Positions 7,074 to 11,457 of a stretch of 11,457 bases of DNA are shown here, piece by piece. Each line of letters starts with the position of its first letter. Within the stretch, counting starts at the first letter, position 1. The DNA is from an uncultured archaeon (GTDB lineage: Archaea; Thermoproteota; CALKCG01; B24): positions 1-11,457 of the forward strand of contig CALKCG010000118.1 in the NCBI GenBank assembly GCA_938082915.1, written 5' to 3'. The notes under the pieces are model-generated. The model saw only the letters and a program-made list of their open reading frames with translations, made no database searches and was not told where the DNA came from. A program made the translations under genes and the position numbers.

Positions 7074-7094
7074 GAAAAGGTTTAAATTTATAAA
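7074..7094 (+). promoter_or_regulatory. BRE/TATA promoter of the small cysteine-rich gene
   Basis: The purine stretch GAAAAGG (7074-7080) followed by TTTAAATTTATAAA (7081-7094) matches an archaeal BRE plus TATA box. Transcription would begin near 7112, giving a short leader before the TTG start region at 7122-7134. The AT-rich core is nearly symmetrical and could also serve the PRC-barrel gene on the other strand, though at about 70 bases from its start. Confidence 0.55.
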
Positions 7095-7121
7095 ATAGTA
7101 AATTTTTAGTAGCTACGTATT

Positions 7122-7421
7122 TTGGGGTTGGCTTTGAAGGAGCTGAAGTATTGTTCTCCTGACTGCCCATTCTTTAGATGTAGTAAGAAGTCCTTGAAGA
7201 CTGGTAGAGGAAACGCATGGTGCACTTATACGAACGACTACTGTGTGGGATACAAGTGTAACTATGTTAGCTGTATTCGAAACAAACTGTTGAACGACGG
7301 TGTCTGCGGTTTAACGATTAAAAGGCGAACTGAAGATTTAGAGCCTCCTGAAGAGTTGGATGTCCAGGTTAAAGTTAGAGGCAAACTGATGAAGAAGTTG
7401 GGTGAGAAAGAAATATTCTAG
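7122..7421 (+). CDS. Small cysteine-rich protein of unknown function
   Basis: A 99-residue protein with eight cysteines in its first 62 residues: C11, C15, C20, C34, C41, C46, C51 and C62, the first three in YCSPDCPFFRCSKK. Aromatic and basic residues lie between them. The number suits two four-cysteine metal sites (zinc or iron-sulfur), but the spacing is not that of a ferredoxin or an ordinary zinc ribbon. The last 35 residues are charged and cysteine-free. There is no signal peptide, so a secreted disulfide-rich protein is less likely. Similar short proteins seem familiar to me from Thermoproteota genomes, but I cannot name the family. The start is ambiguous among in-frame TTG codons at 7122, 7128 and 7134; the last would be preceded by GGGGTTGG. 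A BRE/TATA promoter sits just upstream. Single-gene unit facing the unknown gene at 7451-8251. Confidence 0.75.
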   Translation: MGLALKELKYCSPDCPFFRCSKKSLKTGRGNAWCTYTNDYCVGYKCNYVSCIRNKLLNDGVCGLTIKRRTEDLEPPEELDVQVKVRGKLMKKLGEKEIF

Positions 7422-7446
7422 ATTTCTACTCCTCCTATTTTCTTTC
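7422..7446 (+). terminator. Pyrimidine-rich stretch after the cysteine-rich gene
   Basis: Directly after the TAG at 7419-7421 comes a T- and C-rich run including ATTTTCTTTC. Archaeal polymerase terminates at T-rich stretches without a hairpin. It lies in the 29-bp gap between two convergent genes, where a terminator is expected, but the T-runs are short. Confidence 0.3.
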
Positions 7447-7450
7447 AAAG

Positions 7451-8251
7451 TTAAATGATTAGAGAGTTGAAGTTGAAATTGCTAGGTTTACAGACTATTC
7501 TCAGATCTGGCAGACCGTACATAAGTATTGTTTTGCCTGGTAGCTCTACCTCCCGACCTAATTTTTCAATATAGGTTTTAAACGGGTAGTCTTCACTTTC
7601 AACTTCAATTCTTCCTCCTATGAGGAGCTCTTCCCTCTTCCAAGCATCCACCCTTATCTTTACGTTTAAGTCGACTACGCCCTGGAGGGGTCTTTTACGG
7701 GATATGAGCGTTTGTATATCTCCATAGGCTGTTTTAGAAGGAGTTACATCTATCGTAAACTGTTCTAAATCTCTTTCAAAGAAGAATTTTGCCCCGGGTT
7801 TCTCTGAGGGTATTGGCCCTATTATAGCGGTTGAAACGGTTTCGTTTTTAAGCCTATATTTAAGCCAAAGGTCTACTAGACCCCTTCCAGTCATCTCCTC
7901 CGGTTTTAAACGCCACTCTATTACTGAGAGGTCTCCAACCGAGTTTTTTCCACCGCCATCTACTTTAAAGCAGACACCCCAGAGGAAGTTTGGGTTGCCC
8001 GTAAACTTAGGCTTCACATAATGCCATGATAGCCTAATTCTCCCGTCAACTTCTTCCACGCGCTCCGGCTCCCTCGGATAAAAATCTTTAAAAGAGCATT
8101 CTTTAAGCCTGCCGATTTCAACCATTATCTTGTCTTCCGGTGAGAAGCCGTATATTTCCGGTTGAGACGTGTGTATGGCGAGGGATATAGATGATGGTTT
8201 AACTTCATCCTGCGAAATGTAGAATTCAACTGTTTTGAAGACTTTAAACAA
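7451..8251 (-). CDS. Hypothetical protein, unrecognised, divergent from the HerA-like gene
   Basis: A 266-residue protein I do not recognise. It has no signal peptide, membrane segment, P-loop or cysteine motif. The alternation of short hydrophobic strands with charged turns (for instance KTVEFYISQDEV near the start, VVDLNVKIRVDAW and ELLIGGRIEVESEDY in the C-terminal half) suggests a mainly beta fold. I looked for a NurA nuclease signature because of the HerA-like neighbour and saw no LDGS-type motif. Codon use looks like that of its neighbours. The start is TTG 8251, with a TATA-like box 31-40 bases upstream and only a weak GGA before it, so the transcript probably has a very short leader. 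It is transcribed away from the HerA-like gene across a 122-bp gap, so the two might share control; functional linkage is speculation. Confidence 0.7.
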   Translation of the reverse strand: MFKVFKTVEFYISQDEVKPSSISLAIHTSQPEIYGFSPEDKIMVEIGRLKECSFKDFYPREPERVEEVDGRIRLSWHYVKPKFTGNPNFLWGVCFKVDGGGKNSVGDLSVIEWRLKPEEMTGRGLVDLWLKYRLKNETVSTAIIGPIPSEKPGAKFFFERDLEQFTIDVTPSKTAYGDIQTLISRKRPLQGVVDLNVKIRVDAWKREELLIGGRIEVESEDYPFKTYIEKLGREVELPGKTILMYGLPDLRIVCKPSNFNFNSLII

Positions 8252-8281
8252 TTTCCATCTAGAATGTTTATGTTACATGTA

Positions 8282-8291
8282 CTTATATAGG
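8282..8291 (-). promoter_or_regulatory. TATA-like box in the divergent region
   Basis: CCTATATAAG on the minus strand lies 31-40 bases before TTG 8251, giving a leader of under ten bases. The core is nearly symmetrical (CTTATATAGG on the plus strand), so it could also direct transcription towards the HerA-like gene, with a leader of about 60 bases. I found no better TATA element for that gene. Confidence 0.45.
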
Positions 8292-8307
8292 TTTACCTGT
8301 GATAAAC
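8291..8307. repeat. Inverted repeat GTTTA-N7-TAAAC
   Basis: A 5-bp inverted repeat with a 7-base spacer directly abutting the TATA-like box. Its position suggests a possible operator acting on one or both divergent genes. Short enough to arise by chance in AT-rich DNA. Confidence 0.25.
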
Positions 8308-8308
8308 T

Positions 8309-8341
8309 GTTGAAGTGTCAATGGGTTTCTTCAACTTGAAG
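8309..8341. repeat. Cluster of three TTGAAG half-sites upstream of the HerA-like gene
   Basis: GTTGAAG (8309-8315) is complementary to CTTCAAC (8329-8335), and CTTCAA (8329-8334) also forms a 13-bp odd-centred palindrome with TTGAAG (8336-8341). As DNA this is a three-half-site operator candidate. As RNA the first two arms could form a 7-bp stem with a 13-base loop, 20 bases before the ribosome binding site. Confidence 0.3.
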
Positions 8342-8360
8342 GAGTGTAAGAAAATTCTTT

Positions 8361-8366
8361 AGGAAG
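8361..8366 (+). promoter_or_regulatory. Ribosome binding site of the HerA-like gene
   Basis: AGGAAG, seven bases before ATG 8374. It favours that ATG over the in-frame ATG at 8383. Confidence 0.5.
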
Positions 8367-8373
8367 TTAGCAT

Positions 8374-11367
8374 ATGGTTAGAATGAGTGCATTGTCTGAG
8401 GGGGAAGCCATCGGAATAGTAGAGGGCGATATATCGGTAACGAAGTTTAAGTTTAAAGCTTTAACCGAAGACGTAGGGTTAAACGATTACGTTGAACTAC
8501 GTCATGAGGGGGAGAACCACGTAGCGATTATTACAAACGTCCATAGGACTGTAGATAGTATTTTATGTGAGTGTAGCTTCATAGGTTTAGGTCCTAGAAA
8601 ACCCTTACCTGTTGGAACAATGGTATATAGGGTTTCGGAAGAAAACCTTAGGAAAAGCCTAGGTTTAACAACCGATGAGAAGAAGGGCATATACATAGGC
8701 CGTTTAATAGGTTATGATTGTAGAATCTTCCTACCTATTAAGGGCATGGGTAGGATATTCATAGTCGGTAAACCAGGCTCCGGGAAAAGCTACACGGTAG
8801 GCGTTATAGTAGAGGAGTTTCTTAAGAAGGGTATTCCAGTCATCATAATAGACCCGCATGGAGAGTACTCCAGTTTGAAGATCCCAAATCCTTCATTTAA
8901 CTCCGAAGTTGAAGCTAGATCATATGTGAATCAGGTTTTAGAGTTTGGGGATCCTCAGATAAACCCGGGTGTTGACGTTGGATTAGACTCTTTAAAGGTT
9001 GCTGAACCTGAAGACCTTGTCGTGCCTGGTCAGTGTACGATTATAAACCTCAGAGGTATTGTTGAAGAAGAACAGGTTACACTGGTCAGTGAAATTTTAG
9101 ATAAGCTTTTCCAAGCCGCCATAACTAGGAGGGTTAAACCGTTCTACTGCTTTATGGATGAGGCTCACAGGTTTGCCGGTAAGGAGAAGAGGTCCACTAC
9201 TGAGTTTGTTAAAAGGTTTGCTCAAGAAGGTAGAAAGTTTGGAGCAAACCTCGTAGTAGTTACTCAGAGGCCTCAGCTTTTAGATACGACTGTTAGAGGT
9301 CTTGTCGGTACTTGGATAATACATAGGGTGACGGATCCAAACGATATAAAGATAGTTTTAGAGAGTGGAGGTCTAGGGAAGAAGTGGGAGGAGATAATAC
9401 AATGGCTTGATAAGGGTGAAGCCGTTATTACGGGGGAGGTTGTTGAAAAGGTTCCAATACTTGTTAAGATCAGAGCTAGGGAAACGATGCATGGGGCTCC
9501 GGGTTTTAACCCCCTCGATTTCGCTGAGCCAGAGTTGAAGGATAAGATTTCACAGCGTATTAGCGATACTAAGCGTAGGCTTGTCAGTAGGCAGAGAGAC
9601 GAACAGTACTGGGATACCCCTCCAGATATAACCCCAGACTTGCCTCAAGGTTTTCTACCGATGAAAGTCGACGTGAGGACTATTGTCGACGAGCTTTCAA
9701 GTAGATGTCCATACGTATCTGTAGAGCTTAGCGACTATAAGCTTGAATATAAGCCTGCACTCCAATACGAGGTTCGGGCTCAAGTTAACAGGCGGGAGCC
9801 TAATGTGAATTTCCAGTACGACTTAGTCGGTTTTACACCGTTAGCTGAAGGGTTCAATTTAACGCGTACTGATGCCTACGGAGTGTCTTTCGATGAATTA
9901 TCCTCCACCGTTCTCTTAACTGAGCCGCCTTCTAAGGGACGCTATGTTCAGCCCGGTGTAGATTTATCTGAGAGGGGTTTTAAGAGGCTACTCAGAGGTT
10001 TAAAGGTAAACACCTCTATGAGACTTGCTCGAGTAGTCTACTATCACTCCGAACTAGGTTATGCTTCTCAAACTTCGGATAAGAAGGCTTTTATCGAGGA
10101 GTGCCGTCGGGAAGCTAAGCGTCTTGTAGAGGAGAAGATTAAGCAGGAGTTTGATAGTCTTCAGAAGATTTTGGAAAATGTAAGAGAGGATTATAAGCGC
10201 AAGAAGGAAACAATGATGAAGAGTGTGGATGAACTTGAAGAACTTACAAAAAGCGTTAAACGGCTCAAGAGTGAGCTTAGTGATGCCCGTAGATCGGGTA
10301 AGCCTGCTCGAAGAATTAAAACAATGGTTGAGGTAAGGGAGGAGAAGATTGAAAAGCTAAAGAGGAGGATTGTCACATTGGAGGAAGAACTTAGAGAACT
10401 TAAAAAGTATGAGGATGCTCTACTGCGGGATTGGAATGTTAAGATGAACTCTATAAGGGAGAGGTATATGAATCTTGAGAAAACGGCTGTAAGAAGCTAC
10501 GTTATACAGCCTACTTCTAAAGAGCTTGAAATAGCCCTCCTCCAGCTTGTATGGATACCTACGTTTAAAACGATTTTAGCAGTTTCTTCTGGAGAGGTTA
10601 AAACTACTATGGTTGTAACTTTAAACGCTGTGAACGGTAGAGGATTTTATGGAGAATGCGTAGAATGCGGTAAAACCATAGATACCCCAGATAAGTTTAC
10701 ACTATGCGGAGTCTGTCTTAAACCAATATGCGATGAACATAAGCACTTGTGTGAAAAATGCGGTAAACCGATGTGTTCAATCCACTCTTGGAAGTGTAGT
10801 AGTTGCAATAGAACGCTGTGCGATAATGAGGAGAAGTATGCATGCGGCTTATGTTCAAAACCCGTCTGCGGCGAATGCGCTAAAAAATGCGCAGAATGTG
10901 ATGCATCTACTGTATACTGTCCAGATGACGTCGTCAAATGCCCTCACTGTGATTTAAACCTGTGTAAGGAACACTTTAAAGAACACTTAACTTGGTGCGA
11001 CGTCTGCGGCGAAGAACTATGTATTAAATCTTCCACTGTCTGCTCAGTGTGCGGTAAAACCCTCTGCTCTTCATGCATAGTCGAGTGCGCTAAATGCAGT
11101 AAGTCTATCTGTCCAGATCATGCATGGGTCTGCAACGTCTGCGGTAGAAGCTTCTGCTTAAATGAAGAGAAGTATGTTTGCGAAGTTTGCGGTAAGCCAG
11201 TATGCAGCGACGATGTTGTTAAATGTCAATCTTGCGGGGGTTTCGTAGGGCGAATCCGCATCGTTAAATGTCCCAATTGCGGTCGGGAGGTCTGTGAAAA
11301 CTGCATAGTCGTTAAAAGGAAGGGTTTATTTAGAGACGTCGGCTGCAAATTATGTTTTGGTGAGTAG
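8374..11367 (+). CDS. HerA-like ATPase with coiled coil and C-terminal cysteine-knuckle (zinc) array
   Basis: A 997-residue multidomain ATPase, about twice the length of ordinary archaeal HerA. Residues about 8-105 are a HAS barrel (GEAIGIVEGDIS onward). The HerA/FtsK-type ATPase core follows: Walker A GKPGSGKS (132-139), DPHGEYS, Walker B FYCFMDEAHRF with D262 and E263, and VVVTQRPQLLD (294-304), reaching to about 385. Known HerA hexamers translocate DNA and work with the NurA nuclease in end resection; none is seen beside this gene. Residues about 390-570 are unassigned. About 575-705 form a long charged coiled coil, followed by a short hydrophobic beta-like segment. Residues 762-994 hold 45 cysteines in 15 CxxC knuckles about 15 residues apart, most followed by C-x2-H/C/acidic, as in cross-brace zinc modules such as RING or B-box. 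This tail should bind many zinc ions and may recognise protein or nucleic acid; that is inference. Start ATG 8374. Confidence 0.9.
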   Translation: MVRMSALSEGEAIGIVEGDISVTKFKFKALTEDVGLNDYVELRHEGENHVAIITNVHRTVDSILCECSFIGLGPRKPLPVGTMVYRVSEENLRKSLGLTTDEKKGIYIGRLIGYDCRIFLPIKGMGRIFIVGKPGSGKSYTVGVIVEEFLKKGIPVIIIDPHGEYSSLKIPNPSFNSEVEARSYVNQVLEFGDPQINPGVDVGLDSLKVAEPEDLVVPGQCTIINLRGIVEEEQVTLVSEILDKLFQAAITRRVKPFYCFMDEAHRFAGKEKRSTTEFVKRFAQEGRKFGANLVVVTQRPQLLDTTVRGLVGTWIIHRVTDPNDIKIVLESGGLGKKWEEIIQWLDKGEAVITGEVVEKVPILVKIRARETMHGAPGFNPLDFAEPELKDKISQRISDTKRRLVSRQRDEQYWDTPPDITPDLPQGFLPMKVDVRTIVDELSSRCPYVSVELSDYKLEYKPALQYEVRAQVNRREPNVNFQYDLVGFTPLAEGFNLTRTDAYGVSFDELSSTVLLTEPPSKGRYVQPGVDLSERGFKRLLRGLKVNTSMRLARVVYYHSELGYASQTSDKKAFIEECRREAKRLVEEKIKQEFDSLQKILENVREDYKRKKETMMKSVDELEELTKSVKRLKSELSDARRSGKPARRIKTMVEVREEKIEKLKRRIVTLEEELRELKKYEDALLRDWNVKMNSIRERYMNLEKTAVRSYVIQPTSKELEIALLQLVWIPTFKTILAVSSGEVKTTMVVTLNAVNGRGFYGECVECGKTIDTPDKFTLCGVCLKPICDEHKHLCEKCGKPMCSIHSWKCSSCNRTLCDNEEKYACGLCSKPVCGECAKKCAECDASTVYCPDDVVKCPHCDLNLCKEHFKEHLTWCDVCGEELCIKSSTVCSVCGKTLCSSCIVECAKCSKSICPDHAWVCNVCGRSFCLNEEKYVCEVCGKPVCSDDVVKCQSCGGFVGRIRIVKCPNCGREVCENCIVVKRKGLFRDVGCKLCFGE
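10705..10902 (+). repeat. Coding super-repeat, copy A (residues 778-843)
   Basis: This is the best-aligned part of the first seven-knuckle unit of the HerA-like tail. It aligns without gaps to residues 890-955, 112 residues (336 bp) further on. Over residues 793-843 against 905-955, 25 of 51 positions are identical by hand count, including the shared NEEKY and KPVC segments. Confidence 0.75.
11041..11238 (+). repeat. Coding super-repeat, copy B (residues 890-955)
   Basis: Second copy of the seven-knuckle unit. CxxC positions 890, 905, 920, 936 and 951 have exactly the spacing (15, 15, 16, 15) of 778, 793, 808, 824 and 839 in copy A. After this point the copies diverge in spacing, copy B stretching to a last knuckle at 991. 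Confidence 0.75.
11359..11364 (+). promoter_or_regulatory. Ribosome binding site of the TrmI-like gene
   Basis: GGTGAG at the end of the HerA-like coding sequence, eight bases before TTG 11373. It supports that TTG and suggests co-transcription with the upstream gene. Confidence 0.5.
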
Positions 11368-11372
11368 AGTTT

Positions 11373-11457
11373 TTGGACGTTATAAACGAGGGGGACTACG
11401 TGCTTCTTTATTTAGACGGTAGGAGAAGCTTCCTAGTTGAAGCTACCGATAGGGTTT
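11373..11457 (+). CDS. TrmI-like tRNA (adenine-N1)-methyltransferase, 5' part
   Basis: Only the first 28 codons are in the window. They read INEGDYVLLYLDGRRSFLVE after the start, which matches the N-terminal beta domain of archaeal TrmI, the enzyme that methylates N1 of adenine 57/58 in the tRNA T-loop. The catalytic Rossmann domain lies outside, so the call rests on this short stretch. The start must be TTG 11373: an in-frame TGA sits at 11361-11363 and no other start codon lies between. It begins five bases after the stop of the HerA-like gene, so the two probably form one transcript, although this need not mean a shared function. Confidence 0.65.
   Translation, partial: MDVINEGDYVLLYLDGRRSFLVEATDRV

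Noticed and set aside
7451..8251. NurA nuclease as partner of the HerA-like gene
   Set aside because: No LDGS-type aspartate motif or RNase H-like pattern of acidic residues could be seen.
10647..10937. Antisense open frame of 96 codons, rich in His and Ser
   Set aside because: It is the mirror of cysteine-rich codons in the HerA-like tail, with no ribosome binding site or recognisable protein.
10733..10957. Second forward open frame inside the cysteine array
   Set aside because: A frame shadow of the repetitive knuckle codons; the main frame is continuous and clearly coding.
10654..11355. Periodic DNA here considered as a CRISPR array or satellite
   Set aside because: The period follows CxxC codons within one intact reading frame; there are no identical repeats or spacers at DNA level.
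8374..11367. HerA-like gene as part of an anti-phage defence island or mobile element
   Set aside because: Neighbours are housekeeping genes, no integrase, transposase, toxin or restriction gene is visible, and base composition looks continuous with the flanks.

Overview
The window comes from an archaeal chromosome, most likely of the Thermoproteota/TACK side (Bathyarchaeia-like lineages would fit, but one locus cannot settle this). The evidence is the archaeal-type phosphoglycerate mutase, the UPF0200/UPF0201 pair, a short-form RNase Z, a HerA-type ATPase, an archaeal TrmI-like gene start, TATA-box-like promoters close to start codons, and heavy use of TTG and GTG starts. It is densely coded with no rRNA, tRNA, insertion sequence, CRISPR array or other mobile DNA visible.

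Layout. 1-823 (+): the 3' part of a UPF0200 P-loop kinase-like gene, then UPF0201, overlapping as TAATG. 816-1733 (-): RNase Z, convergent with UPF0201 and overlapping it by 8 nt. 1926-2972 (+): an AmrS-type radical SAM enzyme. 2965-7009 (-): a same-strand run, in transcription order a PRC-barrel/zinc-ribbon protein, archaeal phosphoglycerate mutase, a divergent PAN/ARC-like AAA ATPase and a GH172 (DUF2961) glycoside hydrolase homologue. 7122-7421 (+): a small eight-cysteine protein. 7451-8251 (-): an unrecognised 266-residue protein, divergent from 8374-11367 (+), a 997-residue HerA-like ATPase with a long coiled coil and a C-terminal array of cysteine knuckles. 11373 to the end (+): the start of a TrmI-like tRNA methyltransferase gene.

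How the genes relate. Several are housekeeping genes for RNA maturation (RNase Z, TrmI-like, the predicted RNA-binding UPF0201) and glycolysis/gluconeogenesis (ApgM). The standout is the HerA-like gene. Its HAS-barrel and HerA ATPase core are followed by a coiled coil and 15 CxxC knuckles at about 15-residue spacing, 14 of which form two copies of a seven-knuckle, 112-residue super-repeat. No NurA nuclease is visible beside it, and the divergent 266-residue gene is its only close unknown neighbour. The AAA ATPase is also unusual: it has a PAN-like N-terminal half, a lid that resembles the Mpa/ARC type, a shortened arginine-finger segment and no HbYX tail. Functions here are read from remembered family motifs; no database search was run.
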